From Streptosporangiaceae bacterium (lineage in GTDB: Bacteria > Actinomycetota > Actinomycetes > Streptosporangiales > Streptosporangiaceae), in contig JASHTQ010000703.1 in the NCBI GenBank assembly GCA_030040475.1, positions 1 through 5,846 on the forward strand: a stretch of 5,846 bases of DNA, given 5' to 3'. This document shows positions 1 through 5,079 of this stretch, piece after piece. A program made the position numbers and the translations under genes. The notes beneath the pieces are model-generated. The model ran no database searches. It was given only the letters and a program-made list of their open reading frames with translations, and was not told the DNA's origin. The stretch's first letter is position 1, and each line of letters starts with the position of its first letter.

Positions 1-63
1 CGGGAGCTGGCCAAGGAGGTACTGGAGCGGTGGCGTCAGGGAGGGGCCGATCACGGCGGGTAA
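1..63 (+). CDS. C-terminal end of a ParA-family ATPase (partial, cut by the left edge)
   Basis: Frame 1 is open from the first base and reads RELAKEVLERW and nine more residues before a TAA stop at 61-63. Only 20 residues are visible, so no ATPase motif can be checked. The assignment rests on two things: the tail resembles the final helix of actinobacterial Soj/ParA-like ATPases, and such a gene normally sits just upstream of scpA and scpB in these bacteria (for example Rv1708 before Rv1709 in Mycobacterium tuberculosis, from memory). Proteins of this family bind DNA non-specifically as ATP dimers and help position chromosomes or other cargo. The gene for the next protein starts inside this tail and overlaps it by 34 bases, so the two are probably translated together. 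It could still be some other protein with a similar C-terminal helix. Confidence 0.65.
   Translation, partial: RELAKEVLERWRQGGADHGG
13..20 (+). promoter_or_regulatory. Strong ribosome binding site for the ribbon-helix-helix-like gene
   Basis: AAGGAGGT matches the anti-Shine-Dalgarno end of 16S rRNA almost perfectly and ends 9 bases before the GTG at 30. It lies inside the coding end of the ParA-like gene. It decides the start of the small protein: no later in-frame start has a comparable site. Confidence 0.8.
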
Positions 64-446
64 GCCTGCCGGGGGTCGCCGAGCTCCTGCGCCCCGCTGC
101 TCCCGGTCCCGATGGGGGAGACCAGCGCCGCGCCAGCGGGCGGGAGAAGCACACCCAGAAGATCACCGTCTACCTGTCCGCCGAGGAACTACTTGACCTG
201 GAACGCGCCAGGCTCGCGCTGCTCCGATACGGCGCCGCGGCCGACCGCGGCCGGATCGTCCGCGAGGCGATCGCCGTGCTGCTCGCCGATCTTGACGCCC
301 GCGGCAAGGACAGCCTGCTGGCCCGCCGCATCGCCAGCGCCAACGAAACCGCCGCGAACGAAGCCGCTGCCAACGAAACCGCCGCCAGCGAAGCCGCCGC
401 CCTGGACGGCGCCGCCGCCAAGGACGCTGAAGAACCCGCGTCCTAG
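30..446 (+). CDS. Small ribbon-helix-helix-like protein between ParA-like and ScpA
   Basis: This is a 138-residue protein with no certain name. Residues 1-43 are arginine-, glycine- and proline-rich and probably disordered. Residues 44-90 look like a ribbon-helix-helix (CopG/ParG-like) DNA-binding unit: a short strand (KITVYL, 44-49), a helix (about 50-65), a turn with G/D/R residues, and a second helix containing RIVREAIAVLLADL (75-88). Residues 104-123 are four copies of a five-residue A/N/E/T repeat, followed by a short acidic alanine-rich end. The GTG start at 30 is chosen for the strong ribosome binding site at 13-20. The gene overlaps the ParA-like gene by 34 bases and ends 24 bases before scpA. 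I recall similar conserved hypothetical proteins at this position in Streptomyces-type genomes. A role as DNA-binding partner of the ParA-like ATPase is inference. The frame is real: a clear start signal and a conserved-looking core. Its function is unknown. Confidence 0.85.
   Translation: MASGRGRSRRVSLPGVAELLRPAAPGPDGGDQRRASGREKHTQKITVYLSAEELLDLERARLALLRYGAAADRGRIVREAIAVLLADLDARGKDSLLARRIASANETAANEAAANETAASEAAALDGAAAKDAEEPAS
339..398 (+). repeat. Four tandem 15-base units in the tail of the ribbon-helix-helix-like gene
   Basis: The units start at 339, 354, 369 and 384 and code for ANETA, ANEAA, ANETA and ASEAA. Units 1 and 3 are identical at the DNA level (GCCAACGAAACCGCC) and the others differ at a few bases. 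The copy number keeps the reading frame, so expansion or loss would only change the length of a probably disordered tail. Confidence 0.85.
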
Positions 447-470
447 CACCTTCGCCGCTCAGCTACCGTC

Positions 471-1301
471 ATGACCGTGAGCGTGGACGACACCGAAGGC
501 GACGCACGGCCCGCCCAGGCCGGCGGCTTCGAGGTGCACCTGGACGTCTTCGAGGGCCCGTTCGACCTGCTGCTCGCGCTGATCTCCAAGCACAAGCTGG
601 ACATCACGGAAGTCGCGCTGTCCCAGGTCACCGACGAGTTCATCGGCTATATCTCGGCACGCTCCGACGGCTGGGACCTGGACCAGGTCAGTTACTTCCT
701 CGTCGTCGCGGCCACCCTGCTCGACCTGAAGGCCGCCCGTCTGCTGCCCAGCGGCGAGGTGGAGGACGAGGAGGACCTGGCCCTGCTCGAGGCCAGGGAC
801 CTGCTCTTCGCCCGGCTGCTTCAGTACCGCGCGTACAAGGAGGTGGCGGCCACCTTCGCCGCGCGGATGACCGCGGCGGCCCGCCGCTTCCCGCGCCGGG
901 TCCCGCTCGAACCTCGGTTCGCGCAGCTGCTGCCCGAGGTGCTCCTCGGCCTGGGACCGGCGGAGTTCGCCAGGCTCGCGTCGCTGACCCTCGCGCCCAA
1001 GGCGCCGCCCACGGTGTCGACCGAGCACATCCACGCGCCGATGATCAGCGTCAGGGACCAGGCCCGGATCATCGCGGCCAGGCTGCGGGAGCTCGGCCGG
1101 GCCAGCTTCCGCCAGCTGACCGCGGGCGCGGCTGGAAACTACGAGGTCGTGGCCTCGTTCCTCGCCCTGCTCGACCTGTACAAGGAGGACGTCATCTCCT
1201 TCGAGCAGATCGCCCCGCTCGGCGAGCTCTACGTGACGTGGACGGGCACCGACGATGAGAACACTGATAGCTTCGGTGAACTGACGGAAAGCGACGACTG
1301 A
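471..1301 (+). CDS. scpA: ScpA, kleisin subunit of the SMC condensin
   Basis: This is a 276-residue protein of usual length for ScpA. With ScpB it bridges the two heads of the Smc dimer to form the ring that organises and segregates the nucleoid. The N-terminal kleisin domain begins with the family hallmark FEGPFDLLLALI (27-38), followed by KHKLDITEVALSQVTDEF, the part that contacts the Smc neck. A charged middle section (about 80-190) should hold the ScpB-binding linker. The C-terminal winged helix (about 192-259), with SVRDQARII and ASFLALLDLYKEDVISFEQ, is expected to bind the Smc head. The last 17 residues are an acidic tail. ATG 471 is the first in-frame start, but GTG codons at 477 and 483 are also possible. 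None has a clear Shine-Dalgarno sequence, which suggests coupling to the gene ending at 446. The stop is 6 bases before scpB. Confidence 0.96.
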   Translation: MTVSVDDTEGDARPAQAGGFEVHLDVFEGPFDLLLALISKHKLDITEVALSQVTDEFIGYISARSDGWDLDQVSYFLVVAATLLDLKAARLLPSGEVEDEEDLALLEARDLLFARLLQYRAYKEVAATFAARMTAAARRFPRRVPLEPRFAQLLPEVLLGLGPAEFARLASLTLAPKAPPTVSTEHIHAPMISVRDQARIIAARLRELGRASFRQLTAGAAGNYEVVASFLALLDLYKEDVISFEQIAPLGELYVTWTGTDDENTDSFGELTESDD

Positions 1302-1307
1302 CACACG

Positions 1308-1961
1308 ATGACGACCGAACCCACCCCCGCCCCCGAGCAGCAGCCCGCAACCCCGGAGCAGCGGCCCGCAACCCCCGAAGAGCGGTCGGCAGCCCCGGAC
1401 GAGCAGCCCGCGGCCCCGGGACTGAAAGCGTGCCTGGAGGCCATCCTGCTGGTCGCCGACGAGCCGGTGCCGACCGTGGTGCTGGCGCAGGTGCTCGAGC
1501 AGCCGAGGAACGAGGTGGCGGCCGCGCTGAGCAGCCTCGCCGAGGAATACACGGCCGAGGGCCGGGGGTTTGACCTGCGCGAGATAGCCGGCGGCTGGCG
1601 CTTTTACACCCGCGAGGATTGCGCCGCGCTCGTCGAGCGTTTCGTCACTGACGGGCAGGAGGTCCGCCTCACCCAGGCGGCGCTTGAGACCCTCGCGGTC
1701 GTGGCCTACCGCCAGCCGGTGAGCCGGGCCCGGGTCTCGGCCGTGCGCGGGGTCAACTGCGACGGCGTCATGCGCACGCTGACCCTGCGCGGCCTGGTCG
1801 AGGAGGCCGGCACGGACTCGGAGACCAGCGCCATCCTGTACCGCACCACCGGTTACTTCCTGGAACGGATGGGCCTGGCGAGCCTGGAGGATCTCCCCGA
1901 TCTCGCGCCGTTCCTGCCAGAGAACATTGAGGACATCGAGGATGAGAACGCCAGACCGTGA
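1308..1961 (+). CDS. scpB: ScpB, winged-helix partner of ScpA in the SMC condensin
   Basis: This is a 217-residue protein. ScpB dimers bind the middle of the ScpA kleisin and complete the Smc-ScpAB complex on the chromosome. Residues 1-37 are a proline- and glutamate-rich extension made largely of four seven-residue repeats (PEQQPAT-like, 9-36). The conserved part starts at GLKACLEAILLVADEPV (38-54), the first winged helix. The second winged helix contains the hallmark TQAALETLAVVAYRQPVSR, then VRGV and LTLRGLVEE, and ends near YRTTGYFLERMGL. The C-terminus is acidic. The ATG at 1308 is six bases after the scpA stop and has no good Shine-Dalgarno sequence, so reinitiation after scpA is likely. 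No other in-frame ATG lies between it and the conserved domain. The last 20 bases overlap rluB. Confidence 0.96.
   Translation: MTTEPTPAPEQQPATPEQRPATPEERSAAPDEQPAAPGLKACLEAILLVADEPVPTVVLAQVLEQPRNEVAAALSSLAEEYTAEGRGFDLREIAGGWRFYTREDCAALVERFVTDGQEVRLTQAALETLAVVAYRQPVSRARVSAVRGVNCDGVMRTLTLRGLVEEAGTDSETSAILYRTTGYFLERMGLASLEDLPDLAPFLPENIEDIEDENARP
1332..1415 (+). repeat. Four tandem 21-base units in the 5' part of scpB
   Basis: The units start at 1332, 1353, 1374 and 1395 and code for PEQQPAT, PEQRPAT, PEERSAA and PDEQPAA. Units 1 and 2 differ at only two bases and later units have drifted. The period is a multiple of three, so the frame is kept. They form a proline-rich linker ahead of the first winged helix. 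Confidence 0.85.
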
Positions 1962-2763
1962 CACCCGCAAAGCCGAGTACAGAGCCGAGTACAAAGACGA
2001 GGACGAGGACGAGGACAGGGACTCGCTGACCGACGTCCCCGGCGGGGTCCGGCTGCAGAAGGTACTGGCCGAGGCCGGAGTCGGCAGCCGCAGGCACTGC
2101 GAGGAGCTGATCGGCGCGGGCCGGGTGCAGGTCGACGGCGAGACCGTGCGCAGGTTCGGCGCCAGGGTCGACCCGGAGACCCAGGTGATCAAGGTTGACG
2201 GCAAGCGCATCCCGGCCAAGCCCGGCCTGGTCTACCTGGCCTTCAACAAGCCGCCCAAGGTGCTGACGGCGATGTCGGACCCGCGCGGCAGGCGAACCGT
2301 GGCGGACTTCCTCGGCGACTCCTCGCAGCGCCTCTTCCACGTCGGCAGGCTGGATTACGACACCGAGGGCCTGATGCTGCTCACCAACGACGGCGAGCTG
2401 GCGCACCGGCTTGCCCACCCGAGTTTCGAGGTCGCCAAGACCTACCTGGCGGACGTGACCGGCCCGGTGCCCAAGGACCTCGGCCGCCGGCTGGCCACCG
2501 GCATCGAGCTCGACGACGGCGTGGCGACGGCCGACAGGTTCCGCGTGGTCGACAGGTCGGGCAGCCGCGCGCTGGTGGAGATCACCCTGCACGAGGGCAG
2601 GAAACACGTGGTGCGCCGGATGCTCGCCGCGGCCGGCCACCCGGTCAGCCGGCTCGTCCGCACCAACGTCGGCCCGATCAAGCTCGGCACGCTCAAGCCG
2701 GGCACCTCGCGCGAGCTGACCACCGCGGAAATAGGCGAGCTGTACGCTGCCGTAGGCCTATAA
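1942..2763 (+). CDS. rluB: RluB-type 23S rRNA pseudouridine synthase
   Basis: This is a 273-residue protein of the RsuA/RluB/RluE/RluF family, which converts a uridine of 23S rRNA (position 2605 in E. coli RluB) to pseudouridine during ribosome assembly. After a charged N-terminal extension (1-33, with a DEDEDED run at 19-25) comes an S4 RNA-binding domain (about 36-95, VRLQKVLAEAGVGSRR). The catalytic domain (about 98-265) carries FNKPPKVLT, the active-site motif VGRLDYDTEGLMLLTNDGE with the catalytic aspartate D138, and the closing GPIKLGTLKPGTSRELT. ATG 1942 is preferred, with GAGG at 1929-1932 nine bases upstream. A TTG at 1927 in the same frame would add five residues but is less likely. 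The start overlaps the scpB end by 20 bases, which points to coupled translation. The exact target uridine is inferred from the family and from its place after scpB, where actinobacteria carry this paralogue. Confidence 0.94.
   Translation: MRTPDRDTRKAEYRAEYKDEDEDEDRDSLTDVPGGVRLQKVLAEAGVGSRRHCEELIGAGRVQVDGETVRRFGARVDPETQVIKVDGKRIPAKPGLVYLAFNKPPKVLTAMSDPRGRRTVADFLGDSSQRLFHVGRLDYDTEGLMLLTNDGELAHRLAHPSFEVAKTYLADVTGPVPKDLGRRLATGIELDDGVATADRFRVVDRSGSRALVEITLHEGRKHVVRRMLAAAGHPVSRLVRTNVGPIKLGTLKPGTSRELTTAEIGELYAAVGL
1971..1994 (+). repeat. Two tandem 12-base units in the 5' end of rluB
   Basis: AGCCGAGTACAG (1971-1982) is followed directly by AGCCGAGTACAA (1983-1994), with one mismatch. They code for the AEYR and AEYK steps of the N-terminal extension. 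A GACGAG run follows immediately. Confidence 0.85.
1996..2016 (+). repeat. GACGAG hexamer run coding for an acidic stretch in RluB
   Basis: Three and a half copies of GACGAG code for alternating Asp and Glu, residues 19-25 of the protein. It is a simple-sequence tract in frame with rluB, next to the 12-base duplication at 1971-1994. Confidence 0.85.
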
Positions 2764-2774
2764 CCTGTGGCGAT

Positions 2775-2780
2775 AGGAGG
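2775..2780 (+). promoter_or_regulatory. Strong ribosome binding site for aroH
   Basis: AGGAGG ends 9 bases before the ATG at 2790. It fixes the aroH start and suggests independent, efficient initiation here, in contrast to scpA and scpB, which lack such a site. Confidence 0.85.
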
Positions 2781-2789
2781 ACAACGCAC

Positions 2790-3152
2790 ATGACGGTCAG
2801 GGCGGTTCGCGGCGCGGTGCAGGTCGAGGCGAACGACCGCGACGCGATACTCGAAGGCACGGCGGAGCTCGTCACCGAGGTGATGGCGCGCAACGACCTG
2901 TCCACCGACGACGTGATCAGCGTGCTGTTCACGGCCACGCCGGACCTGACCGCCGAGTTCCCCGCGCTCGCCGCGCGCAAGATCGGCTTTCACGAGGTGC
3001 CGCTGATCTGCGCGTCCGAGATCGCGGTGCCCGGCGCGATGCCCCGCGTGGTGCGGCTGATGGCGCACGTGCAGACCGACCGGCCGCGGTCGGCGATCCA
3101 GCACGTGTACCTGCGCGGCGCGGTCGCCCTCCGGCTGGACATCGCCCAGTGA
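2790..3152 (+). CDS. aroH: Chorismate mutase, monofunctional AroH type
   Basis: This is a 120-residue cytoplasmic enzyme that rearranges chorismate to prephenate, the branch step towards tyrosine and phenylalanine. It lines up along its whole length with the Bacillus subtilis AroH fold (a trimeric pseudo-barrel, unlike the helical AroQ type). Aligned from memory, the known active-site residues are present: R7 (VRAVRG), F57 and R63, C74 and E77 (CASE), R89, Y107 (HVYLRGAV) and R115. From C74 onward the numbering is one lower than in B. subtilis because of a one-residue shorter loop near 64-70. It has its own strong ribosome binding site, begins 26 bases after rluB, and its stop overlaps the tyrA start by four bases. 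The next gene uses its product, which supports the assignment. Confidence 0.96.
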   Translation: MTVRAVRGAVQVEANDRDAILEGTAELVTEVMARNDLSTDDVISVLFTATPDLTAEFPALAARKIGFHEVPLICASEIAVPGAMPRVVRLMAHVQTDRPRSAIQHVYLRGAVALRLDIAQ

Positions 3153-4210
3153 AGGTCGCCGTCGTCGGCACCGGGCTGATCGGCACGTCGATCGCGCTGG
3201 CGGTGCGCGAGCGTTCCTGGCCGGTGTGGCTCACCGACGCCGACCCGGCCGCCGCCAGGCTGGCCGCCGATCTCGGCGCGGGGGACCTGCTGCCCGGGGC
3301 ACCGGCCGTGGTCGACGTGGCCGTTATCGCGGTCCCGCCGGAGGCGGTCGCGGCAACCCTCGCCGCTGCGCAGGCCCGTGACCTGGCCCGCTGCTACACC
3401 GACGTGGCCAGCGTGAAGCAGCTCCCCGTTGCCAGGGCCCGCGAGATCGGCTGCGACCTGACCAGCTACGTGCCCGGGCACCCGCTGGCCGGCCGGGAGA
3501 AGCACGGCCCCGCCGCGGCGCGCGCCGACCTCTTCCTCGGCCGGACGTGGGCGCTGTGCCCGGTCGCCGAGACCTCGGCGCAGGCCACGCAGACGGTCAC
3601 CGAGCTGGTCCGGGCGTGCGGCGCGGTCCCGGTCCGCACCGACGCGGCCGCGCACGACCGCTGGGTGGCGCTCATCTCGCACGCCCCGCACCTGGTCGCC
3701 GCCGCCATGGCGGCCCGGCTGGCCGACGCGCAGCAAGAGGCCCTCGACCTGGCCGGGCAGGGCCTTCGCGACGTGACGCGGATCGCGGCGGGCGACACCG
3801 AGCTGTGGACGCAGATCCTGTCCGCCAACGCCGCGCCGGTCGCCGAGGTGCTCGCCGCGGTGGCCGGGGACCTGGCCGAGGCGGCCCGGATGCTGGCGGA
3901 CGGGGAGGACCCGGAGAAGTCGGTCGAGGCGCTGCTCGACCGCGGCCGCGCGGGCGTGGCCAGGATCCCCGGCAAGCACGGCGGCGCCCCGCGTGAGTTC
4001 GCCGTCGTCCAGGTCGTCATCCCCGACGAGCCCGGCGCCCTGGCCCGGCTGTTCCACGCGACGGGCGACGCCGGGGTCAACATCGAGGACGTCAGGATCG
4101 AGCACTCGCCCGGCCTCCCCGTCGGCGTCGCCGAGCTCTCCGTCCGCCCCGCCGAGGCCGCCACCCTGCTGGACGCCCTGGAAGCCGGCGGCTGGCCGGT
4201 CCGCCGCTAG
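3149..4210 (+). CDS. tyrA: Prephenate dehydrogenase with C-terminal ACT domain
   Basis: This is a 353-residue enzyme that oxidatively decarboxylates prephenate to 4-hydroxyphenylpyruvate, the tyrosine precursor. The N-terminal Rossmann fold shows GTGLIG (G7, G9, G12) and an aspartate after the second strand (D30), which suggests NAD+ rather than NADP+. The prephenate site has the typical GHPLAGREKHG (110-120, H111), SHAPHLVA (177-184) and GLRDVTRIA (205-213, R211). Residues about 283-353 form an ACT domain (PDEPGALARLFHATGDAGVN), likely a tyrosine-sensing regulatory part. The GTG start at 3149 overlaps the aroH stop (GTGA), so translation is probably coupled and no separate Shine-Dalgarno sequence is seen. 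Feedback inhibition by tyrosine is inferred from related enzymes. In Streptomyces and mycobacteria I would expect cmk and der downstream in this region, but here the next gene is convergent. Confidence 0.95.
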   Translation: MKVAVVGTGLIGTSIALAVRERSWPVWLTDADPAAARLAADLGAGDLLPGAPAVVDVAVIAVPPEAVAATLAAAQARDLARCYTDVASVKQLPVARAREIGCDLTSYVPGHPLAGREKHGPAAARADLFLGRTWALCPVAETSAQATQTVTELVRACGAVPVRTDAAAHDRWVALISHAPHLVAAAMAARLADAQQEALDLAGQGLRDVTRIAAGDTELWTQILSANAAPVAEVLAAVAGDLAEAARMLADGEDPEKSVEALLDRGRAGVARIPGKHGGAPREFAVVQVVIPDEPGALARLFHATGDAGVNIEDVRIEHSPGLPVGVAELSVRPAEAATLLDALEAGGWPVRR

Positions 4211-4217
4211 CATCCCC

Positions 4218-4232
4218 ATTTTTAAATTTTTA
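4218..4232. other. 15-base pure A/T island in the convergent junction
   Basis: ATTTTTAAATTTTTA is the only long A/T run I see in a window of about 70% GC. It starts 8 bases after the tyrA stop. Read on the - strand it follows the hairpin at 4238-4275 after five bases, so it could help a terminator. It could also be a site for an A/T-preferring nucleoid protein such as Lsr2. Neither role is shown by the sequence alone. Confidence 0.5.
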
Positions 4233-4237
4233 CCGAA

Positions 4238-4275
4238 CGGGAGGTGGTGCGCGGTCCGCGCCGTGCACCGTCCCG
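4238..4275. terminator. Putative bidirectional terminator hairpin between tyrA and the ABC permease
   Basis: An imperfect GC-rich inverted repeat lies between the convergent stops. CGGGA (4238-4242) pairs with TCCCG (4271-4275), GGTG (4243-4246) with CACC (4266-4269), and GCGCG (4249-4253) with CGCGC (4257-4261) around a three-base loop, with one bulged G (4270) and an uneven internal loop. No T run follows on the + strand, so for tyrA it would be a U-less type often predicted in actinomycetes. On the - strand an A/T island follows a few bases later. The position fits a stop for both transcripts. No folding energy was calculated. Confidence 0.5.
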
Positions 4276-4278
4276 GGT

Positions 4279-5079
4279 CTAGCTCTGCTGCGCGTGCCGG
4301 GGGCGATGCGGATCCCAGCCGAAGAACCGCATCGAGATCAGCAGGCCGCCTGCCGCCCACGCCGCGAGCACGGCCAGGTCGTGGGCCGACATCAGGCCGC
4401 CGTGTTGCATCACCCGCGAGACCGCGTCGATCAGCGGCTGGGCCGGCAGGTAGGTCATCGTCGTGGTCAGCCAGTGCGGCAGGTCCGTGAGCGGGCCGAA
4501 CGATCCCGACAAAATGATCAGCGGGATGTAGATGACCATCAGCACCGGCTGTGCGGCCTGTGCGCTCGGGATGAGCGGGGTGAGCGCGATCCCGGCCGCG
4601 GCCAGCGCGAGCGCGCCGAGCACGACGTCGGCGATCAGCCCGATGACGGCGTGGCCGGTCAGGTGCAGCCCGGTCATGGACATGGCGACCAGGATCAGCA
4701 CGCCTGCGGAGACCACCGTGACGGCGATGGTCGCGATGAGCCGGGCCGCGAAGTACGCCCAGGCCGGGATCGGCGCGGCCCTCCAGCGCCGGAGCACGCC
4801 GTCCTCCCTGGCGATGACCAGGGCGTTGGCGTGGGTGAAGAACGCGATGGCGACCACGCTGAAGGCGATAAGACCGGCGATCTTCGGCGCGGCCTGGGCC
4901 ATCGTGACGTGCTGCGCGCTGCCGCGCTCGAGCGCGAGCAGCCCGCCGGGCAGGACCAGGCCGGCGATGAGCGCGCGCGGGTTGCGCCCGAGCATGATGA
5001 GCTGGTACCGGATCTGGGCGCCGAGCACCGGCCCGAGACCGGGAAGCCGCCGTTGCGCCCGCAGCGCCACCTCAGTCAT
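4279..5079 (-). CDS. ABC-2 type transporter permease
   Basis: This is a 266-residue membrane protein, normal for a DrrB-like ABC-2 permease, probably moving a drug, lipid or other hydrophobic compound outward with the adjacent ATPase. By eye there are six hydrophobic segments: about 36-50 (short), 66-89, 113-135, 144-168, 177-194 and 233-252. After the second comes the family's cytoplasmic turn AREDGVLRRWRAAPIPAWAY (90-109), and between the fifth and sixth the usual amphipathic loop (SGSFGPLTDLPHWL). The ATG at 5079-5077 has AAAGGAG (5093-5087) seven bases upstream, inside the ATPase gene. The two genes overlap by 8 bases (ATGACTGA), so they are one operon with coupled translation. The C-terminus (about 253-266) is short and rich in basic and polar residues. 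The substrate is unknown; the family includes antibiotic self-resistance and lipid exporters. Confidence 0.92.
   Translation of the reverse strand: MTEVALRAQRRLPGLGPVLGAQIRYQLIMLGRNPRALIAGLVLPGGLLALERGSAQHVTMAQAAPKIAGLIAFSVVAIAFFTHANALVIAREDGVLRRWRAAPIPAWAYFAARLIATIAVTVVSAGVLILVAMSMTGLHLTGHAVIGLIADVVLGALALAAAGIALTPLIPSAQAAQPVLMVIYIPLIILSGSFGPLTDLPHWLTTTMTYLPAQPLIDAVSRVMQHGGLMSAHDLAVLAAWAAGGLLISMRFFGWDPHRPRHAQQS

Noticed and set aside
1239..1273. Possible internal promoter before scpB (TAGCTT at 1268-1273 as a -10 box)
   Set aside because: The only -35-like hexamer (TGGACG at 1239-1244) is 23 bases away, too far for a standard spacing, and the region codes for the ScpA tail.
1927..1929. TTG as the start of rluB
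   Set aside because: The ATG at 1942 is only five codons later and has GAGG nine bases upstream. The TTG has no suitable site in front of it.
459..2219. Very long open frame of 586 codons on the - strand opposite scpA, scpB and the start of rluB
   Set aside because: It is antisense to three clearly conserved genes, and its translation is low-complexity (serine-rich start, then Arg/Gly/Leu/Gln-rich) with no recognisable domain. Long antisense frames are expected in GC-rich coding DNA.
2601..2612. GAAACACGTGGT, a partial resemblance to the parS site, interesting next to ParA-like and condensin genes
   Set aside because: The parS consensus is a 16-base palindrome (TGTTTCACGTGAAACA). Only the central CACGTG matches well here, and it lies in conserved rluB codons. 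Other CACGTG hexamers in aroH are no better.
2756..2790. Possible promoter in the rluB-aroH gap (TATAAC at 2759-2764)
   Set aside because: The -10 box lacks the final T and no -35 box is seen at a suitable distance. The TATAA comes from the rluB stop codon.
2990..4360. 456-codon open frame on the - strand opposite tyrA
   Set aside because: It is antisense to aroH and tyrA and crosses the junction and the end of the permease gene. Its translation is Gly/Arg/Asp-rich with no domain pattern, so it is a shadow of GC-rich codons.
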